Shown here: positions 19,501-28,209 of the stretch, in pieces | How positions within the stretch are numbered: position 1 is the first letter of the stretch | Layout of the letters: every line of letters starts with the position of its first letter | Source of the DNA: Isotricha intestinalis | Lineage: Eukaryota > Ciliophora > Litostomatea > Vestibuliferida > Isotrichidae | DNA length: 64,000 bases | Assembly: GCA_023807065.1 (NCBI GenBank) | Contig: JAJJLU010003467.1 | Location: forward strand, 1 to 64,000 | Direction of reading: 5' to 3' | Program-made: the position numbers and the translations under genes | Notes under the pieces: generated by a model | Told to the model about the DNA's origin: nothing | The model's input: only the letters and a program-made list of their open reading frames with translations | The model's database searches: none

Positions 19501-22500
19501 AAAAATATAAAGAAAATGTATCAAATGAAAATAATTATGAAATATTAAAATTAGTAATAATCTTTTTAAAATTTATTTGTGAGGATGAAAATTTAATAAA
19601 AAAATTTTTAAAAGAAGATGTAATATCAATATTAATAAGTTCAATAACACAAAATGAATTTTCTAAAAATATAAAAGAAGAAGAATTAGAACAATTTTAT
19701 TATAATTTTTCTTTAGTTTTATTAAGATTAACTGAATTTACAGGACATGTAGAACAGTTTAAATCATTTCCAAATTTTTTTCAAACTTTAGAAAAATTAT
19801 ATGATATAAATTTAATGAATGGAAAAATTTATATAATATCAATAATAAGAAATATAATAGCAGAAAAACAAGATTTTTTCAATGAAGATGATTTAACTAA
19901 ATTTTTAAATAAAATAGTTTCTCAAAGTAACACTTTCATAATATATGAATTTGTAGAATTAATAAAAAATTTAGTTCATAATAGAGCAATGTGTAAAAGA
20001 ATGGAAAATGTATTTAAATATTTAGTAAATGAAATAAAATCAAATATATATAGTTCATCATTTAAAAAGAAAATGTTAGATTTAATCTTATGTCTTTCCT
20101 ATGAAAATGCAAATATAAGAGATTATGCATTACATGATTTATTATCATTAGTGAAAAATTTAGATGTAAATATAAATCAAAAAACAACATTATTAATATT
20201 AATGAATTTTTCTTCAATAAGTAGTAATTTTTCTTATTTAATGCAAGGCGGAGACGAAAAAGAAGACAAAAATAAAGAAGGAAATAATAATAATGGAATG
20301 ACAATAAAAAAAAAAGACTTTATTAACGTTGTTAATCATTTAATTGATAGTGATAGATTTTCTCAAATATTAATTCAAAGACTTTTAATAAATATAACAT
20401 CAATTGATGGAATAGATATGAGTATAATAAGTGATAAAATAATGAAAGTTTTAGTTGAAATATTACAAAAATGTAAAAGTTTACAAGAAAATATTATAAT
20501 ATTTGCTTTAGCAACTTTAGTTAATGTTTCTAATAGAAATATATTAAAATTTGATAGAAGTAATGAAGAAGAAGAAAATAATGATTTAAATAAAGATAGA
20601 GATAGTGTTATGGAAGGTTATGAAGGACAAGATAATATTTCAAGTGGTGATAATGAAATTGATACTAATAAAAAGAAAAAAAACAAATCTGTTGGAAAAA
20701 AAGAAAAAGATAATAAAGAAAAAAATGATGAAAAACCTAAAAAAAAAAAACAAAAAGAACCAGAAAAAGAAATTATTATTGTTGATTATATTTTAGAAAA
20801 TTTACCTGATATTTTAGATATATTACAAAGTTTATTTAATAAAGAAAATTTAGATATATCTAGTTTGACAATAATGTTTTCATGTAATTTATTGAGGAAA
20901 ATAAAATTTAGTAAATTTTATAATTTAGAAAAAGGAATATCAACATCAGTAGAAAAATATGTAGAAAAAGAGCCAAAATTAAATTCAAATGATAATGGAG
21001 AAAATCTTTTAAATTCAGATAGTGGGAAATTCCTTTTAATTTCAATAATTAAATATTGTATTTGTTTAAGTATAGAAAATAATAATAAAGGTGATGCTGC
21101 AAAATATAGAAGTTTAACTAATATAATTATGAGAATTTTAAAAGATAATACTGGTATTTTAAGACAATTTACTTTAAATTTAACTGATATTAAAGAGAAT
21201 ACTATTAATTTTGCTTGTGTTGAAAATCAATTAAATTTCTTTAATATGATTATTTCTTTAGCTAAACAAAAAGATAATAAATATTTCTTTACTTATAATT
21301 CTTATAGTGAATTAAGAAATTTCATTGGTTCTTTCTTTGTTATTTTTATTAAAGATTTCTCTGATTTAATGGTTGAATTATCTGAAAGTGAAAATAAATC
21401 TAAAATTATTCTTATAAATGATGATAAAGAAAAAGATGATATTGAAAAAAAAGAAAATAATTCAATTAAAAATACAGATAGTAATAACAATAGTCAGAAA
21501 AAAAATACAGAAAATAATAATAATAATAACAATAATAATAATAATAAAGTATATTTAGAATTAAATCAATCATTTCAAAATGTATTAATCAACACATTAA
21601 AATTATTAATAGAATATTTCGCTGAAATTCAAATAATAAGTAATCATCCAAATGATAATAAAATAAAAGCAATAAGAAAAAAAATTCATGCTGATTTTTA
21701 TAATAATATAAGTGAATCTTTTGAGAAAATGGTAAAAGTACTTCTTCAATGTAAGCCAAAAGGAATTAATGATGAATTAAAAAGTTTATTAATATATGTT
21801 TTATTTTTAGTTTTTTCAAATAATATAGAAGATAATTCAGATGATAAAGATAAAGAAAAAAAAAAAGAAGACAAAATTCAAATTGAAACTTCATTAACAG
21901 ATAATATAGATTTAGAAAAATGGTTAATGAAAATCTTTGTAATAAATAATAATAGTATTCAAAATGATTTTTTTTGTTTAAAAATATTTACAATATCAAT
22001 TCATGGAGATAAATTTCCTGATATTTTTTATCAAAGTTCTAAATTTATTAAAAAGCTTATAAATTATTTAAAATATTCTGGAACAGATAAAAAAAAGATG
22101 ATTCTTCAAAAAGAAAGTGAAAGAGTATTAAATATAATATCATTTAATCCAAGTTCACATCCAATATTATATTCAATGGGAATATATAATATATTTAAAA
22201 CAAATTTATTTGTTAAAGCAGCAACATCAAAAAATAAAAATACTTCATGTCAAAAAGAAGATTTTATTCTTTTAGTTAATATGATATTAAATAAAAATAA
22301 TAAAGATTTTATTCAAGATGATATTAAATCTTTATTACAATGTATTTTTCCTTGTAAAGATTTAGCAAATAATTTAAGAGTTGAATTATTTGATGTTTTT
22401 ATGTCCACAACAGTCGAAGTTCCAAATGAAAAAAAATTTCATGAAGATTATTTAATTATATTTAATTTATTATATGATAATTTAAAAGAAAGTTTTAGTG

Positions 22501-24017
22501 AAATGATTTTCTTATTTGATAAATTTACTAAAACTTATCAAAATTTTGCTAAAAAATTTCTTTCTGAAGATTCAATAGTAATTAAAATATTTTATGACTT
22601 TTTAAAATATGATCAAAATTTCCCTTCAAAACCAGAAGAATTAAATTGTTACTTAAAAATTTTAGAATTATTTTGTGAAGTAGGTGAAATTTCAGATAAT
22701 ATAGAAAAAATGGTAAATGAAATGATGTATTATTTTACGAGAGATGAAGTAAAAGGAAATTTAAGAGATATAAATATATTAAATGCAATATTAAATTTTT
22801 CTTTCTTATTCTTTGTTAAATATTGTGAAAAAAGAAGTTTAGATGACATAAATTTAGATAATTCTATTGCTACTTCTAATAATACTAATACTAATGGAGA
22901 AGGAGGATCAATTAAAGCAAAAAATAATAATGTTAAAGATAATAAAACTGAAGAAAAATTAGTAGAATTTATTCAAAAATTCCATTATAATAAATTAGTT
23001 GATATTATTATCACTAATTCTATTAAATATAAAGAAATTAATCCTATTTATGTTTTAACTATGCTTATTATTCAAGATGATTATAAAGGAATGTTACTTC
23101 CTTTAAAAACTTTAAATTCATATTTATTTAAAAGAGATTTTCTCATGAGTTTTCTTAAAACTTTTTTCAATTTTGAAAATTTAGAAATTAAAGAATTTGT
23201 TTTTGTAATTCATATAGCAATAATATTATCAAATGTAGGAAATACTAAATTAGAATACGCTGAAGAATTCGTAGTAAATTTAATAGATATATATGATAAA
23301 TATATATTACCAAAATTAGTAAAATCAAAAAAAAAAATTGATGAAGAAAATAATGAAAATGACCCTTTTAATGATACAGTAACTTCAATATATTTCTTTT
23401 GTGATTTAGTAAAAACAAATGAAATAAGTTCTCAAACTTTAGGAAAAGTACTTAAATTTATAATGAAAATAATAATTTCAGTTGAAGCTCTTCAAACAGA
23501 ACAAAAAGAAATATTAATAAGATATTATCAAGAAATATTACTTCATTATAGAATAAATTCAAATGAAGAATTAATTTCTCATTTAACTTTCATGAATAAA
23601 ATTCATAGTGATAAAGATTTAAATTTTATAGAATTTTTAGCTTATGGAACAATATTAATAAATACAAGAAGAGATATTTTATTAACAAATTTAGGAGAAT
23701 TTTTAAATATGATTTCTGTTATTTGTTTAAGTGTAATGATTTCAACAAATGAATTTAATAAAAGATTTTTAATAAATTATTTTAAATTTTGTAAACAAAT
23801 ATGTTTAATAATTACTAATAATAATGGTAATTCTTCTAAAAATGGTTTTGTTAATGTAAATTCTACTTTAAATGAACAATCAAAACAATCTTTGTCAACT
23901 TTAGAAACTTATATAAATAATTCTATGGGGAAATATATGGAACAAATTAGAGAAGACCCTGAATTAAATAAAAAATATGAAAAAATTAAAGGTTTGTTAG
24001 CTAGTTCTTCTAATTAA
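16581..24017 (+). CDS. Giant armadillo/HEAT-repeat protein (2478 aa)
   Basis: One uninterrupted 7.4 kb frame starts at MSRPIKKDS. Almost the whole length is helical repeat of ARM/HEAT type (for example MECVKIILNLSKNRNGQAKML near 93, MSCRILVNLSDIPKLQ near 495, TLVNVSNRN near 1310). It is interrupted by charged Asp/Asn/Ser and Lys insertions near residues 820-900, 1320-1390 and 1610-1650. The insertion near 1640 is a poly-Asn run. No membrane segment or catalytic motif is visible. The protein should be a cytosolic or cytoskeletal scaffold. I do not recognise an orthologue. Confidence 0.85.
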   Translation: MSRPIKKDSSKKVNKINLENSPDSEKFDKNVEDLSKYIKENSNQENELLKYFLFFSDISKKTKYQGKILETPIILKKIKDLLLIPTSNSDITMECVKIILNLSKNRNGQAKMLQETVLTFNELFEILLVNLNTNLTFYILSAFSYLTESNDILDIIQGPKKENIQKNNLLFEEDDQSDQVNQMISKIDLTTITRTFVEKILDDLNSNNKKMLLKVVHNLYTYNKNFIVKDAIEPIIRCLGNKNNDVVISALKILLFFTHDKTFHNDLINANFIFRLVRTYKQGIDEMDVVIVKILNDLFENKNLYEILFENNVLLILSNYLTNFEVEKNEKYEEVIRNVFEIFKLINKNTDEENGGKSSYHNIQNPLIEDENLQTLIFKKAYSLAAFSKSENSILSCLSLLQIMLLKFSSTLLNTNDSVKSIIELVPPFFKNKNLEIIKYSLSIFELILNKKSAYFQETYAQSSNQTFSIKSLVHSIINLVNEFSSNYELLSMSCRILVNLSDIPKLQPHFLQEPQITVLKVFNDNLLKQNKQLAKESKTLKERIQSTNNTINERSVKNTNEDNINNGTLSTLAMRLKINTNHQNTQKSFQNNNSVSQNKNEERDKHYLIQIEKKVNENTLLLKDSLTIISNLSKNPDNLEILTLKGFLDVITEKLNDNDTETLPYVIKCIQGFCQGQSSIDIILKVQIISKILTTYKLYKNTDDNNLNYNSQNNNILLNNKQDKNRQPVWTNATNRLEVLQSLKNILESDIKLQRTFIIERGIEILLNDVSGDAANVNEIVLDQLNEMILRVIYVVSCNINKLFLIYFSNEDDLMNNESDSDDNGEDINDNSKSDDSDDNNNNSESEENKKSKKKKLKLKNKEFLNNSSDLVSSSKFELENDNENNNEEYNSDSYDKSKKKENLLKIFTEQLSEKKFMNKLIEVGEFDINSLATYKELTKILINLYLNRYYLKYFTLPRVFDKVIIIINNIMKKYKENVSNENNYEILKLVIIFLKFICEDENLIKKFLKEDVISILISSITQNEFSKNIKEEELEQFYYNFSLVLLRLTEFTGHVEQFKSFPNFFQTLEKLYDINLMNGKIYIISIIRNIIAEKQDFFNEDDLTKFLNKIVSQSNTFIIYEFVELIKNLVHNRAMCKRMENVFKYLVNEIKSNIYSSSFKKKMLDLILCLSYENANIRDYALHDLLSLVKNLDVNINQKTTLLILMNFSSISSNFSYLMQGGDEKEDKNKEGNNNNGMTIKKKDFINVVNHLIDSDRFSQILIQRLLINITSIDGIDMSIISDKIMKVLVEILQKCKSLQENIIIFALATLVNVSNRNILKFDRSNEEEENNDLNKDRDSVMEGYEGQDNISSGDNEIDTNKKKKNKSVGKKEKDNKEKNDEKPKKKKQKEPEKEIIIVDYILENLPDILDILQSLFNKENLDISSLTIMFSCNLLRKIKFSKFYNLEKGISTSVEKYVEKEPKLNSNDNGENLLNSDSGKFLLISIIKYCICLSIENNNKGDAAKYRSLTNIIMRILKDNTGILRQFTLNLTDIKENTINFACVENQLNFFNMIISLAKQKDNKYFFTYNSYSELRNFIGSFFVIFIKDFSDLMVELSESENKSKIILINDDKEKDDIEKKENNSIKNTDSNNNSQKKNTENNNNNNNNNNNKVYLELNQSFQNVLINTLKLLIEYFAEIQIISNHPNDNKIKAIRKKIHADFYNNISESFEKMVKVLLQCKPKGINDELKSLLIYVLFLVFSNNIEDNSDDKDKEKKKEDKIQIETSLTDNIDLEKWLMKIFVINNNSIQNDFFCLKIFTISIHGDKFPDIFYQSSKFIKKLINYLKYSGTDKKKMILQKESERVLNIISFNPSSHPILYSMGIYNIFKTNLFVKAATSKNKNTSCQKEDFILLVNMILNKNNKDFIQDDIKSLLQCIFPCKDLANNLRVELFDVFMSTTVEVPNEKKFHEDYLIIFNLLYDNLKESFSEMIFLFDKFTKTYQNFAKKFLSEDSIVIKIFYDFLKYDQNFPSKPEELNCYLKILELFCEVGEISDNIEKMVNEMMYYFTRDEVKGNLRDINILNAILNFSFLFFVKYCEKRSLDDINLDNSIATSNNTNTNGEGGSIKAKNNNVKDNKTEEKLVEFIQKFHYNKLVDIIITNSIKYKEINPIYVLTMLIIQDDYKGMLLPLKTLNSYLFKRDFLMSFLKTFFNFENLEIKEFVFVIHIAIILSNVGNTKLEYAEEFVVNLIDIYDKYILPKLVKSKKKIDEENNENDPFNDTVTSIYFFCDLVKTNEISSQTLGKVLKFIMKIIISVEALQTEQKEILIRYYQEILLHYRINSNEELISHLTFMNKIHSDKDLNFIEFLAYGTILINTRRDILLTNLGEFLNMISVICLSVMISTNEFNKRFLINYFKFCKQICLIITNNNGNSSKNGFVNVNSTLNEQSKQSLSTLETYINNSMGKYMEQIREDPELNKKYEKIKGLLASSSN

Positions 24018-24137
24018 TAAATTTGTATTTTTTTTTTGAAACTAAAATTATTTTAATTTTTTTTTGATTTTTTATTGATTTAATCAATTATTATTCATTT
24101 AAAAAACCATTTTTATTTAAATTTTTTTAATTTTTTG

Positions 24138-25424
24138 ATGAAAAAAAAATCACTTCCAAGTAAAAATTTAAATAGTTCAAATAGTAGTAAAAAAAGTTAT
24201 AGTGATATAAAAGGATTTTCAAATATTATTGAAGATGTTATAAAATATAATAAAAGTGAAAGTTCAAGTAAAAAAAAGGAAAATGTAATTAATAGACAAT
24301 CTGCATTTGATAAGGATATAGATTTAGATTCTTTAAATAATCAAATTTTAAATTCCAATGAAAAAGAAAGAGAAAAAGAAAGTATTGATGAAAATTTATA
24401 CAATAATATTTTAAAGCAATTAAACCAAGAATTGAAATTTGATAATCAAAATAAAATATTAACAAATAATAATCTTCAAAATGAAAGAAAAAAATATGAA
24501 AAAAAAGAGGATTTAGAATATGATAAATCAATAATAAAACATTTAGAAATAGAAATAATATTGAATAATAATTTAAAAAAATCAAATCCAAATAAAATAA
24601 TAGAAAAAATAAATGAATATTTTAATAATAAAGAAATATATTATTATGAATATTCAAACACAAGAAATATTTCAACAATAACAATAGGAACTATTGATAA
24701 TAATATATATGAAAGTTATTATAAAAAGGAAGAAATAAGTCAAATTCAAGTTTCTTCGATAAAAAATAATGAAACTTTAAAAAAAATAAAAATTATAGAT
24801 TATATATCAACTTTATATAGTGTTTATAATAATGCTTTTATTAACAAACAATTTTTCTATATTATTAATCCAATGCATTGTTATTATTTCGATATGAAAG
24901 AAGAAAAATTATATTTATCAAATGTTTTAAGAATTGAAAATATTTTAAATGAAAATGAAATAATGTTTAAAAGAATAGAACCTTCAAAAGAAGAAATTGA
25001 AAAAATAGAAAAAAATAATCAATTTAATTTAATTAAATTTAATGAATTTCCTGTTATTATAGATAAATTATATATGATGAATTTCTTTAATGTTTTTATT
25101 AATAATGGAAGTGAAGTTAAAAATTTTAATATTTATTCTCCTTTTCAATTTGAAGGTTCATTTTGTAGAAAATGTAAAATTTATTTGGAAAATTTTAAAA
25201 AAGAAAATAATAATATTATATCAATTAATATATATGGTATTTTATTTGAGAATAATATAAGAGAAATTATTAATTTTTTAAAAGAAGAAAGTAAATGTAA
25301 AAATTTTTCTATTAAATTCAATAAAATTTTGAGCACTGAAAGTTTTTATAAAATTAATAAAAATTTAAAAAGACCAATTGATAAATTTGAATATAAAGAT
25401 TCATATTTTTTTACAATAATTTAA
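24138..25424 (+). CDS. DONSON-like protein (tentative)
   Basis: Start set at the ATG at 24138. The 428-residue protein has a disordered Lys/Ser N-terminus. The C-terminal half then resembles the replication-fork protein DONSON in order and spacing: TLYSVYNNAFINKQFFYIIN (DONSON has a short Leu-Tyr helix then FYVC), then MMNFFNVFINNGSEV and YSPFQFEGSFCRKCKI. Next come INIYGILFENNIREIINFLK and a terminal YKDSYFF. In animals DONSON helps assemble the CMG helicase and protects forks. This is pattern matching by eye on a diverged sequence; an uncharacterised protein is the fallback. Confidence 0.45.
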   Translation: MKKKSLPSKNLNSSNSSKKSYSDIKGFSNIIEDVIKYNKSESSSKKKENVINRQSAFDKDIDLDSLNNQILNSNEKEREKESIDENLYNNILKQLNQELKFDNQNKILTNNNLQNERKKYEKKEDLEYDKSIIKHLEIEIILNNNLKKSNPNKIIEKINEYFNNKEIYYYEYSNTRNISTITIGTIDNNIYESYYKKEEISQIQVSSIKNNETLKKIKIIDYISTLYSVYNNAFINKQFFYIINPMHCYYFDMKEEKLYLSNVLRIENILNENEIMFKRIEPSKEEIEKIEKNNQFNLIKFNEFPVIIDKLYMMNFFNVFINNGSEVKNFNIYSPFQFEGSFCRKCKIYLENFKKENNNIISINIYGILFENNIREIINFLKEESKCKNFSIKFNKILSTESFYKINKNLKRPIDKFEYKDSYFFTII

Positions 25425-25464
25425 AAAGATTATAAGGAAATATAATATATAAAAATAAATACAA

Positions 25465-27960
25465 TTAATTATCAGAATTATTATCATTATTAATTTTTTC
25501 TATATTTTTTTTTCTATCAAAAAATAAAGATTCATAATCAAAATTTTCATTTGTTTTTTTATTATAATTAATTAATTGATCATTTAAATAATTTTCAAGA
25601 TTATTTAATTCAGATAAATAATTTTCATTTTCATGTTCAATTCTTAAAGAACTTTTTCCTAAAATATTTTTATCTATTTCTTCTTGTTCTTCTTTTAAAG
25701 CCTTTTTATATTTATTCTGAGCTTCTAAATCTATATCATGACTTTTTATTTCTTTTACTAAATCTAATGAATTTTCACTTATTGAATTTTCATCTGATAT
25801 ATTATTTGAATTATATGAATTATTTAAATTATATTCTTTTAATTTTTCAGATTTATAATTCTTTGAATATTCATCATTTAAATTAGAACTATAAATATTT
25901 AAATGTTTTTCATTTAAATTATTTGAATTATTTTTAATTAAAAGTTCTTTATTTAAATTATTTGAATTATTTTTAATTATATTTTCATTATTCAATATAT
26001 TGTTATCTTCATTATTATTTATAATATTTGAATAATTAATATTAATATTATTAATATTATTATTATTATTTAAATTAGTATTATTATTATTATTGTCATT
26101 ATTTTCTTCAGAAAATAAATTTAATAAAACTTTTTCATCTACTTCTTGAATTATACTATCTGTTAATTTAATAATATTATTATTATTAATTGATTGATTA
26201 TCATCATTGTCAAAATAAAAATCAACAATTTGTTTAGAACGATATTCCTTTATTTTATCATAGTATTTAATAATAAAATTATGAATTAAATTAAAAGATT
26301 TAACATTAATATCACCAACCATTGAAATATGTATTAATTTTGGATAAACTTCATTTCCAATAATTTCAATTGAAATTGTTTCTGAAATGTTAATATATAA
26401 ATCAATTAATATATCACAAATTTCTCTTTTTGTTTGAGAATTAATTAAAATATTACTTAAACTTTTAATAAGAGATTCTTCTATAAATTTTTTATTGAAT
26501 TTCTTATAAATAACAGAAATAGTTTTTAAAATTTCAATAATTAAATTATTATCATTAGAATTATTTAATATTTTAATAATTTTAATATAAATTTCTTGTA
26601 AATTATTTTGTTGAAAAGAAGTATAAATATTTCTTAAATTATTAATAATAAAAAATTGTAAATCTTTATTATTATTATCATCTAAAATCTTACAAATTAT
26701 AGGAGTGAAAGTATAATCAAATTCAAAAGAAGAAAGTTTTTTAAATAAATAATCTATTTTAGTTAATAATAAATGAATTCTAAAATCACTTAAATTTTCT
26801 TTTATAAAATAACTCTTAATATGAATCCAAACATTTTTTTCAAATTGAATTTGTATCATTGATTTATTACATATATTTAATACATTTTTTAAAACTAAAT
26901 TAACTATTTCTTCATTATTATTATAACTTGATAAAACATTTATTAAATAAGGAATAATTTTTCCTTCTAAAACTTTATTTTCAAAAAACATAATACACTT
27001 TAAAAATTTATTTAAAAATATTTTAACTTCTTTTTCATTTTTATTTTGTTTTAATTTTTTTAATTGAATTAAAGCAATTAATTTAGGATCATTAAACCAA
27101 TTATTATTTAATAAACTATTTAAATCACATCTTTTATTAAAATCTTGAGAAAGAATTAATTTTAAAAAATTATTATCTTCATCTAAAAAATTTATATTAT
27201 TTAAAAAAAGATTTAAATCACCATTATTAATTAATTTTTCATAATCTTCAAATTTATTAATTCCACCCAAAAAAAATTTATTTTTCTCATTCATATATCT
27301 TTTCAATAGCATAAATAAAATACATCCAATAGAAAAAACATCAGATTTAAAATTACAATTTTTTTCAGAAATAATTTCAGGAGAAATAAAATTTAACATA
27401 TTATTAAAGGAATAAATATTATTTTTAAAATAATCAATTTTTTCAATGTAACCTTCATATTGAATAAAAGTTAAATTAGTAATTTTAATTATTCCATTTT
27501 TATCAATAAAAATAAAATGAGGATTTAAACAAGAATGAATAAATTTAAATTCATTATGTAAATATAATAATCCTTCTATTATTTGAGAAATAATTTGTTT
27601 AATTTCTAATTTTGAAGGAGAAGATTGTAAAATCCAAGAATAAAGAGTTTTTATAAAAGGTTCAGTTATAAAAAATAATATTTTATTATCTTCTGTTATA
27701 TTTTCTATTATTTTCAAATAGTGAAAATTATTTAATTTTGATAATATTAAAGGAGATTTTTTCAATAAAGATATTATTTCTTTTCTTTTTTGACTTTCTG
27801 GATATTTTTTCCTTAATGTTTTTTTCTCTATTATAAATATACAAACTTCCTCTTTTGTTGATTTTTTTATCCCTTGATATACATTCCATAAACCCATAAA
27901 TCCTGTTTGAAATAATGGAGTTTCTTTTATCGAATATTTTTTTAATATTTCATTTCCCAT
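25465..27960 (-). CDS. SCYL2-like (SCY1-family) pseudokinase
   Basis: Start set at the ATG at 27960, giving MGNEILKKYSI, 831 residues. The kinase-like domain (residues 1-290) matches SCY1-like 2: GFMGLWNVYQGIKKSTKEEVCIFIIEKK, then FIHSCLNPHFIFID where the HRD loop should be and IKITNL where DFG should be. Catalytic Asp residues are therefore absent. A HEAT-type helical region (about 310-590) follows, as in SCYL proteins, then a long Asn-rich tail and a final charged helix. SCYL2 proteins act in clathrin trafficking between trans-Golgi and endosomes. The Gly2 could be myristoylated. Confidence 0.75.
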   Translation of the reverse strand: MGNEILKKYSIKETPLFQTGFMGLWNVYQGIKKSTKEEVCIFIIEKKTLRKKYPESQKRKEIISLLKKSPLILSKLNNFHYLKIIENITEDNKILFFITEPFIKTLYSWILQSSPSKLEIKQIISQIIEGLLYLHNEFKFIHSCLNPHFIFIDKNGIIKITNLTFIQYEGYIEKIDYFKNNIYSFNNMLNFISPEIISEKNCNFKSDVFSIGCILFMLLKRYMNEKNKFFLGGINKFEDYEKLINNGDLNLFLNNINFLDEDNNFLKLILSQDFNKRCDLNSLLNNNWFNDPKLIALIQLKKLKQNKNEKEVKIFLNKFLKCIMFFENKVLEGKIIPYLINVLSSYNNNEEIVNLVLKNVLNICNKSMIQIQFEKNVWIHIKSYFIKENLSDFRIHLLLTKIDYLFKKLSSFEFDYTFTPIICKILDDNNNKDLQFFIINNLRNIYTSFQQNNLQEIYIKIIKILNNSNDNNLIIEILKTISVIYKKFNKKFIEESLIKSLSNILINSQTKREICDILIDLYINISETISIEIIGNEVYPKLIHISMVGDINVKSFNLIHNFIIKYYDKIKEYRSKQIVDFYFDNDDNQSINNNNIIKLTDSIIQEVDEKVLLNLFSEENNDNNNNNTNLNNNNNINNININYSNIINNNEDNNILNNENIIKNNSNNLNKELLIKNNSNNLNEKHLNIYSSNLNDEYSKNYKSEKLKEYNLNNSYNSNNISDENSISENSLDLVKEIKSHDIDLEAQNKYKKALKEEQEEIDKNILGKSSLRIEHENENYLSELNNLENYLNDQLINYNKKTNENFDYESLFFDRKKNIEKINNDNNSDN

Positions 27961-28209
27961 TTTCAATTTAATTTTTTCATAAAATTTATTTATGGAAAAA
28001 TGATTAAATAAATTAATATTTTTTTAATTAAATAATAATTAAATATATTATTATTTTTTATAATATAAATATTAAGAAATCAAAACACAAAAAAAAATAA
28101 AAAAAATCAAAGTTAAAATGATTATATTAAAATTTATATTTAAAGATTTCAAATTAATATTTCTAAATAATATGCCTTTCAAAAATATTAAATATGTCAA
28201 ATAAAAATT

